64,000 nucleotides of DNA from Rhizobacter sp. Root1221 (GCF_001425785.1 NZ_LMDI01000010.1:1-64000), one strand, 5' to 3'. Counted from the stretch's first letter, positions 26,073 through 38,762 are shown. Numbers and translations: made by a program. The notes: generated by a model from the sequence alone, not told the origin.

Positions 26073-27107
26073 TCAGCGCACGGCGGCTGCGTCACGGAAC
26101 CGGGCGATGCGCTCCTCGTCCGGCGGGTGGCTGCCGAGCGCGATGGGCAGGTCGGGCATGCCCTCCTTGCGCTGGTGGGCTCGCAGGCGCTCGAACATCG
26201 TCGCCATCACCGCGGGCGGGATGCCGTTGGCCTGCAGCAGCGCGATGGCGTCACCGTCGGCCTCGCGTTCGAAGTCGCGGGAATAGGCGAGGTGCCCCAG
26301 CAGGGCGGGCGCTGCCGCCAGCAAGCCACTGAAGTCGCCGAACGCGATGCTGGTGATGCCACCCAGCAAGGTGGTCTGGGCGAGCATGCGCATGCCGTGG
26401 CGGTGCCGCACGTGCCCCGCCTCGTGGGCCAGCACCCCGATGAGCACGTCCTCGCGGCCTTCGACCAGTGCCACCATCTCGTCGGTCAGCACCACGTGCC
26501 CGCCCGGCAGCGCGAACGCGTTGGGGCCGAGCTTGCTCTTGTGGAAGTGGAGGTCGATGGTGACACCGGCGGGGCCCGCGTTGGCGACCGCCCGCGACCA
26601 GGCGGCACGGAGGCGTTGCTGCTGCCCGGGCGGCAGCGCGGTGGGCGACACCAGGCCTTCGTCCCGGATCGACCGCATCGCGATGTCACCGAGTTCGCGG
26701 TCGACCCGCGCAGGCACGAATGCCAGCGCGGCGCGGGCGCCCCACGGCAGCCCCCATTGGTACAGCACGCCACACAGCACGAGCAGCATCGCCACACCCG
26801 CGGCGGTCCAGCGCCAGCTTTGCTGCGCCTTCACCACCCACGATTCACCCAGGCCGGCGTGCCGTGCCCAGGTGTCGAAGGCCATGGCGTCAGCACAGTG
26901 CAACGAGGTGCCGTCCGGGAGGTGCGCCACACGTGCGCCATGCCGCTGCCGTTCCGGCCACCGCACCCGCCGCAGCGGCACCCGCTTCGGGTCACCCTCG
27001 GGCGGCTGGATGCACAGCGTGTCGCCGTCGATCCGGGCCTCGACGTGCAACGGGCGCGCCGACACACCGTCGAAGTACTCGGCTGCCAGCCGTTCGGGTT
27101 GGGTCAT
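26073..27107 (-). CDS. M48 family metallopeptidase with N-terminal domain
   Basis: A 344-residue membrane protease. Residues 1-85 form a small domain often found before M48 proteases in Burkholderiales (MTQPERLAAEYFDGVSARP). One membrane helix follows near residues 100-120, then the M48 domain with GVLAHEAGHVRHRHGMRML (zinc motif HEAGH) and the third ligand in FEREADGDAIALL. Near the C-terminus, GSHPPDEERIARF is typical of the BepA/YcaL/LoiP group, which act in outer-membrane quality control. The ATG at 27107 lies 13 bases after the stop of the DUF898 gene, so they are probably one operon. Confidence 0.88.
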   Translation of the reverse strand: MTQPERLAAEYFDGVSARPLHVEARIDGDTLCIQPPEGDPKRVPLRRVRWPERQRHGARVAHLPDGTSLHCADAMAFDTWARHAGLGESWVVKAQQSWRWTAAGVAMLLVLCGVLYQWGLPWGARAALAFVPARVDRELGDIAMRSIRDEGLVSPTALPPGQQQRLRAAWSRAVANAGPAGVTIDLHFHKSKLGPNAFALPGGHVVLTDEMVALVEGREDVLIGVLAHEAGHVRHRHGMRMLAQTTLLGGITSIAFGDFSGLLAAAPALLGHLAYSRDFEREADGDAIALLQANGIPPAVMATMFERLRAHQRKEGMPDLPIALGSHPPDEERIARFRDAAAVR

Positions 27108-27120
27108 GGGCGGCGCCCTC

Positions 27121-28338
27121 TCAGAGGCCGAAATCCAGCCCGAACAGGTCGCCGGCGGCATCCCCGGTGGCATCGTTGTCCCCGGCCAACCCGGCTTGTG
27201 CCGCGAGGTCGTCCACGGGGCGGCGGGTGTGGACGGTGACGGCCTGCAACCGCAGCCGTGCCGAGGCCACTGCCGCGAACGGCCAGTACAGGCCCAGCGT
27301 GAGCAGCACCAGCAGGCCGTTCTGGAGCGCCAGCCTCACCAGCGGCCCGAGCAGCAGGCGGCTTTCGAAACGGACCTCGGTGCTCGTGGTGCGGTTCCAC
27401 ACCAGGTTCTGGAGGCGGGACGTGAGGAAGGTGTTGTTCACGATGAGCAGCACGACGTAGGCGAGGGCGAAGACCCCCATCCCGATCACCATGGCGGCGT
27501 GCATTCCCGGGTTCTTCCCGCCCTCGCCCGAAAAGTAGCCCCCGAGCCCCAGAAGCATCGCCGCGACGAACCCCGCGGCGCAGAAGCCGAGGACGGACAG
27601 GAGCGACACCCCCGCCGCCTTGGCGAACACGACGTAGAACGGGCCGGGTCCGGCGGCCAGGCGGGTCTGGACCTGCCCGAGTGCACAGTGGCCGTGCTGG
27701 TAGCGCTTGACACCCCAGACCAGCAGCGGCACCAGCGCCAAGGTGGCGAGCATCGCCACGCCCAACAGCGCCTCCAGCCACGAGGCGGGTGAAGCCGCCG
27801 GCGCGGCGTCTTCTGCGGGTGCGCCGGGCATGAACAGCGTGAGCCCGATGAAGAGCGCTGCCGGCACCATGGTGGGCAGCAAGGCCTTGTAGGCGCCGGC
27901 CATGTCGCCGTTGAAATGGAACCGCATCCCCCGCCAACTGGTGTTGGCCAGCCGGAACCGCATCGACGCGCGGAACAGTGCGGGCCACACCCCGGCAATG
28001 ATCAGGATGGCGACCAGGCCAGCCGTGGGTGAGAACTGGCCGGCGGCCGAGTACGCGATGAACAGCACGCCCACCAGCAGCGTGCCGCGCAACATGCGGC
28101 GCGGGTTGCCATGGAAGTCGAACGCATGGTGGCCGACCCAGGTGTTCCCGTAGAAGTAGCGCAGCTTGCGCACCTTCGCCCACGGGTAGTAGAGGCCCAC
28201 CGTCACCAGTGTCAGCAGCAGGTTGACGATCCAGATGCGGAAGTACTCGCTGCCGGACGCGGTGAATCGGATGGGCAGGGTGCTGCCCGATGGTGCCGCA
28301 TCGTCGGGGCGGGCGTTGCTGCCGATGGTGTTGTTCAT
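27121..28338 (-). CDS. YjgN/DUF898 family multispanning membrane protein
   Basis: A 405-residue integral membrane protein of the DUF898 (YjgN) family: ASGSEYFRIWIVNLLLTLVT, VGLYYPWAKVRKLRYFYGNT and FDFHGNPRRMLRG are the family signature, repeated toward the C-terminus as TLGLYWPFAAVASARL. About eight hydrophobic segments are visible. Function unknown. GGGAGAG before the ATG at 28338 supports that start. The gene is followed closely by the M48 protease; this pairing is recurrent in the order and may mean the protease works with or on this membrane protein, which is inference. Confidence 0.88.
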   Translation of the reverse strand: MNNTIGSNARPDDAAPSGSTLPIRFTASGSEYFRIWIVNLLLTLVTVGLYYPWAKVRKLRYFYGNTWVGHHAFDFHGNPRRMLRGTLLVGVLFIAYSAAGQFSPTAGLVAILIIAGVWPALFRASMRFRLANTSWRGMRFHFNGDMAGAYKALLPTMVPAALFIGLTLFMPGAPAEDAAPAASPASWLEALLGVAMLATLALVPLLVWGVKRYQHGHCALGQVQTRLAAGPGPFYVVFAKAAGVSLLSVLGFCAAGFVAAMLLGLGGYFSGEGGKNPGMHAAMVIGMGVFALAYVVLLIVNNTFLTSRLQNLVWNRTTSTEVRFESRLLLGPLVRLALQNGLLVLLTLGLYWPFAAVASARLRLQAVTVHTRRPVDDLAAQAGLAGDNDATGDAAGDLFGLDFGL

Positions 28339-28434
28339 GGTTCTCTCCCTCGAATCCCGGGGCAATTTATCACCGAGCCCCGAGACACCCGCCGGAGGGC
28401 CAGAATGGCGCCTTCATCCGCAACGCATTCCGCC

Positions 28435-28677
28435 ATGACACTGAAGATCGTCGTCTACTCGAAATCAGCCTGCCCCCAGTGCGACCAGGCCAAGATGCTG
28501 CTCAAGTCGCGCGCGCTCGACTTCGAGGAGATCCGCATCGACGACGAGGCCGCGCGGCTCGCGTTCTACGAGAAGTGCGGCCCGTCCGTTCGCCAGATGC
28601 CGCAGGTCTTCATCAACGAGCAGCGTGTGGGCGGTGTCTCGGGCCTGCAGGCGGCACTGGTGCAGCTGGGGCGGTAG
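28435..28677 (+). CDS. glutaredoxin
   Basis: An 80-residue thiol-disulfide oxidoreductase of the glutaredoxin fold. KIVVYSKSACPQCDQAKMLL carries the dithiol active site CPQC; VRQMPQVFINEQRVGG holds the cis-proline (MPQ) and the final GG motif is present as GVSGLQAAL. It uses glutathione to reduce disulfides or protein mixed disulfides. It converges on katG with a shared hairpin terminator, and both belong to oxidative stress defence, though they are not one operon. Confidence 0.9.
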   Translation: MTLKIVVYSKSACPQCDQAKMLLKSRALDFEEIRIDDEAARLAFYEKCGPSVRQMPQVFINEQRVGGVSGLQAALVQLGR

Positions 28678-28722
28678 GGCCGCGCCTGGCCGATCGACCA
28701 GCGGGTCCCGGCCGCGCCGGCG

Positions 28723-28755
28723 CTCGTGGGACCGGATGATGTCCGGCCCCACGAG
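28723..28755. terminator. bidirectional hairpin between glutaredoxin and katG
   Basis: Arms of 14 bases (28723-28736 and 28742-28755, CTCGTGGGACCGGA against TCCGGCCCCACGAG) pair with a single mismatch around a 5-base loop TGATG. It lies between the two convergent stops (28677 and 28772). On the plus strand GTTTCC follows rather than a long T run, so its efficiency as an intrinsic terminator is uncertain. Confidence 0.65.
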
Positions 28756-28771
28756 GTTTCCGCGGCAAGCC

Positions 28772-31081
<2,310 letters not shown>

Positions 31082-31151
31082 TCAGCGCCAGCGTGACCGG
31101 AAACGCTGATCTCCGCGATAGCCTGCGCCGCTTGACGCACGCGCAGACGCG

Positions 31152-32993
31152 TCACCCCGACCCGGTCCGCGTCCCCGCCAGGTGCCGGTAGACGGTGCTC
31201 CGGTGCACCCCCAGCCGCCGCGCGGTCTCGGCGACGCGTCCGCCGCAGGCGGCCAACGTGCGGGCGATGGCCTGTTCCATCAGGTCGCCGAGGGGCACGG
31301 GCATCACGTCGGCCACGGACGGCGCCACGCGGTCCCGGTGCGCCAGTGGCACGTGGTTGATGCACTCGCCATCGGTGGCCAGTGCCACCACGGTCTTCAA
31401 CACGTTCAGCAGCTCCCTCACGTTCCCCGGCCACGGGTGCCGATCGAGCGCGTCGAGCGCATGGCAGGACAAGCGCAACCGCCGCGCCTGCGCCAGCCCG
31501 TCGAACAGCTGCTGGATCAGTGCACGCCGGTCGGGCCGTTCGCGCAGCGGCGGCAATGCCACGCCGTACCCGGCGATGCGGTACAGCAGGTCGCTGCGAA
31601 AGCCTCCCTCGGCGGCGAGGCGCGGCAGGTCGCAGTGGCTGGCACACACCAGGTCGAAGTCGACGGCCACCGGCTTGCCGCCGCCGAGCGGCAGCACCTC
31701 GCGGGTCTCGAGCACACGCAACAAGCGGGTCTGCATGGCGAGAGGCATGTCGCCGATCTCGTCGAGGAACAGCACACCGCCATGGGCCTCGCGCAGGCGG
31801 CCCGGGGCACCGCGCCGGCGGGCGCCGGTGAACGCGCCATCGTCGTAGCCGAAGAGTTCGGACTCGATCAGCGTCTCGGGCAACGCCGCGCAGTTGACGG
31901 CCACGAAGGGGCCTGCCTGGCGCCGGCCTTCCCGCTGCAGCCGCTGCGCGAACACCTCCTTGCCCACACCGGTCTCGCCGCTGATGAGCACCGGCACACC
32001 GGCGTCGAGCACGCGGATGGCCTGGGCCAGCAGCGCATCGAACGGGTCGGCCGCGATGGCACGCGGGGCCAGGTGCGCCAGTTCGCCCACGGGCACGCTG
32101 ACACGGGTGGACGCGGGGATGATGGTGGCCACCAGCGACGTGCCCCCCGGCAACGTGATGAGCGCGCCATGCGGGTCCACGCGCGACCACGGCCGCCCGA
32201 TCAGGCGCTCCACGGGCTGCCCCAGCAGCGTCTCCCACGTTTCGCCGAGCAGTGCGAGGCCGATGCCGTTGGCGGCGATGACCTGGCCGTCCTCGACGGC
32301 GATCAGGCCCTCGCGCGGTGTGCCCAGCATCGTGGGCTTGATGTGGAAACGCAGCAACTGGCCGCGGGCGGTGGCCAGCAGCAGGCGGTGTTCGATCTGC
32401 CGGGCGGCCAACCGCACGATGCCGAGGGCGTGGTTGTCGAGCCGGGCGGGTTCGCCCGACATGTCCAGCACCCCGGCGATGGCCCCCTGGCCGTCGAAGA
32501 TGGGCGCGGCGGCGCAGGCGAGGATGGCGTTGTCGTTCAGGAAGTGTTCACCCCCCAGCACCGCCAGCGGCTCGCGCTCGATGAGCACGGTGCCGATGGC
32601 ATTGGTGCCGCGGGCGGATTCAGACCAGTCGGCGCCGAGGCGCAGCGCCACGCGGTCGGCCTTGGGCACGAAGTCAGGGCAGCCCACTTCGTCGAGGATC
32701 ATGCCGTCGGCGTCGCAGATGACCGCGATGCAGCCGGTGCCGGCCACGTGGTCGGCCAGGCCGTCCAGTTCGGGCTGGGCGCACGCCAGCAGGCCGCGGG
32801 TGTCGTGCCGGCGGGCCTGCACGAGCGCGGTGGCCATGGGTGCCCACAGGTCGGGGCGGTGGCCGTTCGAGCGGCAGCGCATCCACGAGCGCGTGATGTG
32901 CGGCGGCACCCAGCCGTCGGGTGAGCGGCCTTCCGCAAAAAACAGCTCGCGGGCCTGCTGGACCCGCGACACCATCACCGGCATGTCGGACAT
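31152..32993 (-). CDS. sigma-54-dependent activator, AcoR-like
   Basis: A 613-residue enhancer-binding protein. An N-terminal GAF-type sensory region (about residues 60-210, including GADWSESARGTNAIGTVL) and a PAS-like segment precede the AAA+ domain: Walker A GETGVGKEVFAQRL, GAFTGA as YDDGAFTGARRR, Walker B GGVLFLDEIGDM. The C-terminal Fis-type helix-turn-helix ends AETARRLGVHRSTVYRHL. Proteins of this make-up (AcoR, and activators of ethanol or acetaldehyde oxidation) turn on sigma-54 promoters for aldehyde dehydrogenases. The divergent exaC gene with its -24/-12 promoter is the obvious target. AGGAGG precedes the ATG at 32993. Confidence 0.93.
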   Translation of the reverse strand: MSDMPVMVSRVQQARELFFAEGRSPDGWVPPHITRSWMRCRSNGHRPDLWAPMATALVQARRHDTRGLLACAQPELDGLADHVAGTGCIAVICDADGMILDEVGCPDFVPKADRVALRLGADWSESARGTNAIGTVLIEREPLAVLGGEHFLNDNAILACAAAPIFDGQGAIAGVLDMSGEPARLDNHALGIVRLAARQIEHRLLLATARGQLLRFHIKPTMLGTPREGLIAVEDGQVIAANGIGLALLGETWETLLGQPVERLIGRPWSRVDPHGALITLPGGTSLVATIIPASTRVSVPVGELAHLAPRAIAADPFDALLAQAIRVLDAGVPVLISGETGVGKEVFAQRLQREGRRQAGPFVAVNCAALPETLIESELFGYDDGAFTGARRRGAPGRLREAHGGVLFLDEIGDMPLAMQTRLLRVLETREVLPLGGGKPVAVDFDLVCASHCDLPRLAAEGGFRSDLLYRIAGYGVALPPLRERPDRRALIQQLFDGLAQARRLRLSCHALDALDRHPWPGNVRELLNVLKTVVALATDGECINHVPLAHRDRVAPSVADVMPVPLGDLMEQAIARTLAACGGRVAETARRLGVHRSTVYRHLAGTRTGSG

Positions 32994-33005
32994 GGCACCT
33001 CCTGT

Positions 33006-33065
33006 TGTCGCACGGCATTCGCACGCAGCGACGTGTCGCGCCGGCGGATGTCGCAAGTTGCGACA
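33006..33065. promoter_or_regulatory. activator-binding region with perfect TGTCGCAA-G-TTGCGACA palindrome
   Basis: At 33049-33065 is a perfect 8-1-8 palindrome TGTCGCAAGTTGCGACA. Related half sites TGTCGCA (33006-33012) and GTGTCGCG (near 33033) lie upstream. The site is about 100 bases before the -24/-12 promoter of exaC, the usual distance for a sigma-54 enhancer, and between the divergent regulator and its presumed target. Binding by the AcoR-like protein is inferred from position. Confidence 0.7.
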
Positions 33066-33149
33066 GCACCGGCGCGCCGTAAACGCATCCGCGAGTGTGC
33101 GCCGGGGCAGGCGCGGCGGCACCGCACCTGGGGAAACTCCCAAGGCCTC

Positions 33150-33166
33150 CGGGTACGGGCCTTGCG
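33150..33166 (+). promoter_or_regulatory. sigma-54 (-24/-12) promoter for exaC
   Basis: The sequence CGGGTACGGGCCTTGCG contains GG-N10-GC with the TTGC box (GG at 33152-33153, GC at 33164-33165), the core of RpoN promoters. Transcription would start near 33177, about 93 bases before the exaC start. The match is good at the invariant bases but not the full TGGCACG consensus. The divergent sigma-54 activator gene makes the call more likely. Confidence 0.65.
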
Positions 33167-33225
33167 CCTAGGGGCCTGCGCGGCAGAGGGCGCGGGCCCT
33201 TCCCTCTGCCGCGCAGGCCCCTAGG
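33167..33225. repeat. perfect 24-bp inverted repeat in the exaC leader
   Basis: Arms 33167-33190 and 33202-33225 are exact reverse complements (beginning CCTAGGGGCC and ending GGCCCCTAGG) around an 11-base loop. They lie directly behind the -24/-12 promoter and upstream of the exaC ribosome binding site. RNA made from near 33177 would contain the loop, the whole right arm and 14 bases of the left arm, still enough for a very stable hairpin at the extreme 5' end. A second hairpin (GGCCGC-GTGT-GCGGCC, 33228-33243) follows immediately. Confidence 0.9.
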
Positions 33226-33269
33226 AGGGCCGCGTGTGCGGCCTTCTCACGCAAACCCTGGAGAGACAC

Positions 33270-34790
<1,521 letters not shown>

Positions 34791-34792
34791 GC

Positions 34793-35218
34793 ATGGCCGC
34801 CGGCACCGTCGACGACAACACCGTGCTGCAGGTCACGGCCACGCCCGCGGCGCTGGCCCTGATCGAACGCATGGCCGTCAAGCACGGGCCGGTCATGTTC
34901 CACCAGTCCGGGGGCTGCTGCGATGGCAGCGCGCCCATGTGCTACCCCGCGGGCGACTTCATCGTGGGCGACCGCGATCGCCTGCTGGGGCACATCGGCG
35001 GGGCGCCGTTCTACATCAGCGGCCCGCAGTTCGAGTACTGGCAGCACACGCAGCTGATCATCGACGTGGTGCCTGGCCGGGGGGGCATGTTCTCGCTGGA
35101 AGGCCCGGAAGGCCTGCGGTTCCTGACACGGTCGCGCCTGTTCACCGACACCGAGTGGGCGTGGCTGGAACAGGCCGGGCGGGTGGCGCCGGGCAACTCG
35201 GCCCGCGGCAGTTCCTAG
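34793..35218 (+). CDS. DUF779 domain protein
   Basis: A 141-residue protein matching DUF779: VKHGPVMFHQSGGCCDGSAP, MCYPAGDFIVGDRD, then FEYWQHTQLIIDVVPGRGGM and FSLEGPEGLRFLTRSRLFTD. Its CC pair and C in MCYP are conserved cysteines in the family. DUF779 genes are regularly found next to acetaldehyde dehydrogenase genes, as here with a 2-base gap, but their biochemical role is not established. The stop overlaps that of the convergent zinc-ribbon membrane protein gene by a few bases. Confidence 0.92.
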   Translation: MAAGTVDDNTVLQVTATPAALALIERMAVKHGPVMFHQSGGCCDGSAPMCYPAGDFIVGDRDRLLGHIGGAPFYISGPQFEYWQHTQLIIDVVPGRGGMFSLEGPEGLRFLTRSRLFTDTEWAWLEQAGRVAPGNSARGSS

Positions 35219-36393
35219 GGCGCCTGCTGATCGATCACGTCGCACTCCGGCATGGCCGGGGTGCGGCGTGATTCGCATTGCATCAGCGCACGAACGACGG
35301 CCTGCTCCATCGACGGGGCGCCGTAGGCCCATCCCCAGGCGCCGGTGGACACCGCGAAGGCCTTGAATCCGGGCTGGCTGGCGTAGGCCCCATGGAGGTC
35401 GGCCTGGGCGCCGGCGGGGAGGGTGCGCACGACGGCGGTGACCTGCCCGCCGCCACCCGCCTCGACCTGCCCGGACGTGTTGCCCCGGGCCTGCGCCAGG
35501 TCGGTCATCATGCCGGGAAGGGTGTGGTACATCGCCAGGGCCAGCGCACCGATGGCGCCGAGCAGCAGGTACCAGTCGCCCTCGCGGGGACGTTCACCGT
35601 GGTGGTTGTCGCCGTTGGTGCCGGGCATCAGCAGCAGCACGAGGCCCGCGACCGCGTTGAGCACCGGCACGACGAGCACCACGGTGGCCCAGCCGGTGAT
35701 GTTCAGGTCGTGGAAACGCAGCACGCTGTGGCGGATGGACAGCACCATCAGCACGAGCATGCCCACGGCGCCGGCGATCCAGCGGCTGTCCGGCCGGTGG
35801 GCCACGTAGACGGCCAGCAGGTACATCGCCAGCAGGATCAACACGCCGGCGGACGCGCCCACCAGGCGGCCCATACGGCCCGAGAAACCGAAGCCCCACA
35901 TGGGCGGTGCATCGGCCATCGCGCCTTGCGACCGGCCATCGGGCGCGAGGCCGCGGGCCGCACGGCTGGCCGCGAGCCGCGCTGCGCGGGCTTGCGCCTC
36001 GGCTTCGAGCTTCGCGGCGATGCCCATCGGCATGTCGGTGCTGCAGCTGCGGCACAGGATGCGTTTCGACTGGCGCTCGCCGCAGTTGGGGCAGACGATT
36101 TCCTCCGCTGGCGGCACGAGGGGCGCTGCGATGGGTGCGGACACGGGTGCGGGCGCGAGGGCCTCGACGTGCAGGCGGGCCCCGAGCGAGGCGAACGTGG
36201 CCACGTAGCGCTGGGCCTCCGCGCTGTCGATGCCCCGCTTGATCACGGTGCGGGCGGCAGCGAACAGCCGCGCCACCGCCGCGTCATCGAGCTTGAGCGG
36301 CGGGCCCAGGGCGCGCTTCACGTCGTCCACGCGGAACCCGTCGAGCACCTCGCCGCGAAACACGAGCTGCACCTGCCCCGCTTTCTCCATCAC
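35215..36393 (-). CDS. zinc-ribbon, multispanning membrane protein (DUF805-like)
   Basis: A 392-residue protein. Residues 1-85 form a soluble domain (VQLVFRGEVLDGFRVDDVKR) seen in front of several membrane proteins. A zinc ribbon follows (CPNCGERQ, then CRSC) near residues 100-120. Four hydrophobic helices lie between about 175 and 295, with HSVLRFHDLNITGWATVVLV, the RFHDLNxSGW-type block of DUF805 proteins. The C-terminal 90 residues are probably extracytoplasmic and contain no known motif. Function unknown. Two adjacent ATGs (36393 and 36390) could serve as start. Confidence 0.75.
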   Translation of the reverse strand: MMEKAGQVQLVFRGEVLDGFRVDDVKRALGPPLKLDDAAVARLFAAARTVIKRGIDSAEAQRYVATFASLGARLHVEALAPAPVSAPIAAPLVPPAEEIVCPNCGERQSKRILCRSCSTDMPMGIAAKLEAEAQARAARLAASRAARGLAPDGRSQGAMADAPPMWGFGFSGRMGRLVGASAGVLILLAMYLLAVYVAHRPDSRWIAGAVGMLVLMVLSIRHSVLRFHDLNITGWATVVLVVPVLNAVAGLVLLLMPGTNGDNHHGERPREGDWYLLLGAIGALALAMYHTLPGMMTDLAQARGNTSGQVEAGGGGQVTAVVRTLPAGAQADLHGAYASQPGFKAFAVSTGAWGWAYGAPSMEQAVVRALMQCESRRTPAMPECDVIDQQAP

Positions 36394-36470
36394 CTGCTTC
36401 CTTCCCGTCCGTTGTGCGCCGTTGCGCGCCTGCCGGGCGGAATGTTAGCGCGGCCGTTGATAATGCCCCG

Positions 36471-37406
36471 ATGACTTGGGGCGTCTTGTGCGGCGTGCTG
36501 GCCGGTGCATTCTGGGGAACGGTGTTCATCGCACCGAAATACCTGTCGGCGTTTTCGCCGTGGGAACTCACGTTCGGGCGCTACCTCGCGTACGCCCTGG
36601 TGGCGTTCGTGGCGCTGGTGCCCACGTTGCGCAGCACCTGGCGCAAGGTCGACCGCGCCGACCTCGCCGCGATGTTCCGCCACGGCGTGGCCGGCAACGC
36701 GCTGTACTACGTGATGCTGGGATACGGCGTGCAATTGGCGGGGGTCACGCTCACGTCCCTCATCATCGGTGTGCTGCCGCTCAGCGTGACACTGGCGGGC
36801 CGGCGTGACCAGGGGGCCGTGCCGCTGCGTGTCCTCGTGTGGCCGCTGCTCGTGGTGGCTGCCGGCATCGCCTGCATCAACGCCGACCTCTTCCTGCACG
36901 CGGCCGAGGCCACCGGCTCGGTCCTGGACAAGGCCATCGGCCTGGCCTGTGCGGTGGGCGGCCTCGTCTGCTGGACCTGGTACGCGCTCGACAACACGCG
37001 TTACCTGAAGCGGGTGCACAAGTTCTCGAGCCGCGAGTGGTCGGGCCTCTACGGCCTTGCCAGCGGCGTGATCGTGTCGGTGTGTGCCGCCGTGTGGTGG
37101 GCCTTCGGCGGCAGCCTGCCGGCCGCCTCGCCCGACCGCGACTGGGGTATGTTCTGGGCGGTGTGCCTGTTCCTCGCGGTGGGGGCGTCACTCGTGGGCA
37201 ACCACCTGTGGAACATCGCGTGCCGGCTCGTGCCGGTCACCTTGTCGGGTCAGCTGATCGTGTTCGAGACGCTGTTTGCGCTCGGGTACGGGTTCGTCCA
37301 GGCGAAGGCCGCGCCGCGGCCGCTCGAATGGGCGGCCATGGTGCTGCTGTCGGTGGGGGTGGCGTGGACGGTGCGGCTGCATGCCGTGGACGAGCCCGCA
37401 CACTGA
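36471..37406 (+). CDS. DMT-superfamily (EamA) transporter
   Basis: A 311-residue inner-membrane transporter with about ten hydrophobic helices and two EamA repeats. LAGAFWGTVFIAPKYLSAFS, PWELTFGRYLAYALV and the second-half LSGQLIVFETLFALGYGFVQ are typical of drug/metabolite exporters. Substrate unknown. The ATG at 36471 begins the first helix. It is divergent from the zinc-ribbon membrane protein gene and convergent with the uraA-like gene, with 3 bases between stops. Confidence 0.88.
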   Translation: MTWGVLCGVLAGAFWGTVFIAPKYLSAFSPWELTFGRYLAYALVAFVALVPTLRSTWRKVDRADLAAMFRHGVAGNALYYVMLGYGVQLAGVTLTSLIIGVLPLSVTLAGRRDQGAVPLRVLVWPLLVVAAGIACINADLFLHAAEATGSVLDKAIGLACAVGGLVCWTWYALDNTRYLKRVHKFSSREWSGLYGLASGVIVSVCAAVWWAFGGSLPAASPDRDWGMFWAVCLFLAVGASLVGNHLWNIACRLVPVTLSGQLIVFETLFALGYGFVQAKAAPRPLEWAAMVLLSVGVAWTVRLHAVDEPAH

Positions 37407-37409
37407 CCG

Positions 37410-38708
37410 TCAGGCTTCTGCGGCGCGTTCCCGCAACACCTGGTACAGCAGGATGGCGCCAAACGTGGCGGTGCCGATGCCCCCGAGCGTGAAGCTGCCC
37501 AGGCGCAGGGTCAGGTCGCCGGCCCCGGCAGTGAGGGCCACGCCGGCCACGATCAGGTTGCGCGGGCGCGAGAAGTCCACGCGGTTGAGCACCCAGATGC
37601 GCCCGCCGGTGGCCGCGATGAGTCCGAACACCACGAGCGCGAGGCCGCCGATCACCGGCACCGGCAGCGTGAGGATCAACGCGCCGAACTTGGGCGAGAA
37701 GCCGAGCAGCAAGGCCACGCCCGCGGCCACCACGAACACCAGCGTCGAGTAGATGCGCGTCACGGCCATCACGCCCATGTTCTCGGCATACGTGGTGACC
37801 CCCGTGCCACCGCCCAGGCCCGACACGATGGTGGCCACCCCGTCGGCCATGAACGCGCGGCCCATCAACGGGTCGAAATCCCGGCCGGTCATCGCGGCGA
37901 GGGCCTTCACGTGGCCCAGGTTCTCGGCCACGAGGATCACCGCGATGGGCGCGATCAGCGCCATCGCGGACGCCGAGAACACCGGCGCCGTGAAGTGCGG
38001 CCAGCCGAACCACGCGGCCTGGCCGATGCCGGTGAAGTCGATGGGTTTGCCCCAGCCGAACACGTTGGCACCGAGGAAGTACACGACGTAGCCGGTGAGT
38101 GCGCCGATCAGGATGGGCAGGCGCCCGATCGCGCCGCGCCCGTTGACGGCCACGAGGCCCACGGCCAGCGCGGTGGCGAGGCCGGTGACGGCGTCGAACG
38201 ACGACGCCGACAGGTTCTTCACGGCCACGGGCGCGAGGTTGAGGCCGATGGCCGCGACGATCGCGCCGGTCACCACCGGCGGCATCAGGCGTTCGATCCA
38301 CGCGGTGCCGAACCCCTGCACCAACGCACCGATGAGCACGTAGGCCACGCCCGCCGCGATGATGCCGCCGAGCGCGATGCCGATGTTCGGGTTGGGCCCG
38401 CTGCCGGCATAGCCGGTGGCCGCGATCACCACCGCGATGAACGCGAAGCTCGACCCGAGGTAGCTGGGCAGGCGCCCCGCGGTGAGCACGAAAAAGATCA
38501 GCGTGCCGATGCCCGAGAAGAACACCGACGTGTTCGGGTCGAAGCCCATCAGGATGGGCGCGAGCGCCGTGGAGCCGAACATGGCCACCACGTGCTGGAT
38601 GCCCATCACGGTGGTCTGGGGCCAGGGCAGGCGTTCGTCGGGGGCGACGTCGCCCGTGGTCTTCAACGTCCAGCGGGGAAAGAAGTTGCGCATGGCAAAG
38701 GGGCTCAT
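37410..38708 (-). CDS. uraA: NCS2 family uracil permease (UraA-like)
   Basis: A 432-residue nucleobase:proton symporter with about 14 membrane segments. GIQHVVAMFGSTALAPILMG is the family opening, FAFIAVVIAATGYAG lines the substrate site, and TTYAENMGVMAVTRIYS is the signature seen in uracil permease UraA, which favours uracil over xanthine. The start is uncertain: ATG 38708 (MSPFAMRNFF) is taken, with ATG 38693 as an alternative; neither has a strong ribosome binding site. It is divergent from the VOC protein gene. Confidence 0.9.
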   Translation of the reverse strand: MSPFAMRNFFPRWTLKTTGDVAPDERLPWPQTTVMGIQHVVAMFGSTALAPILMGFDPNTSVFFSGIGTLIFFVLTAGRLPSYLGSSFAFIAVVIAATGYAGSGPNPNIGIALGGIIAAGVAYVLIGALVQGFGTAWIERLMPPVVTGAIVAAIGLNLAPVAVKNLSASSFDAVTGLATALAVGLVAVNGRGAIGRLPILIGALTGYVVYFLGANVFGWGKPIDFTGIGQAAWFGWPHFTAPVFSASAMALIAPIAVILVAENLGHVKALAAMTGRDFDPLMGRAFMADGVATIVSGLGGGTGVTTYAENMGVMAVTRIYSTLVFVVAAGVALLLGFSPKFGALILTLPVPVIGGLALVVFGLIAATGGRIWVLNRVDFSRPRNLIVAGVALTAGAGDLTLRLGSFTLGGIGTATFGAILLYQVLRERAAEA

Positions 38709-38762
38709 GTGGCGGGCGGTGCCGGATTGTGCGATGACTCGGGCTTCGGGAAAACCCACATG

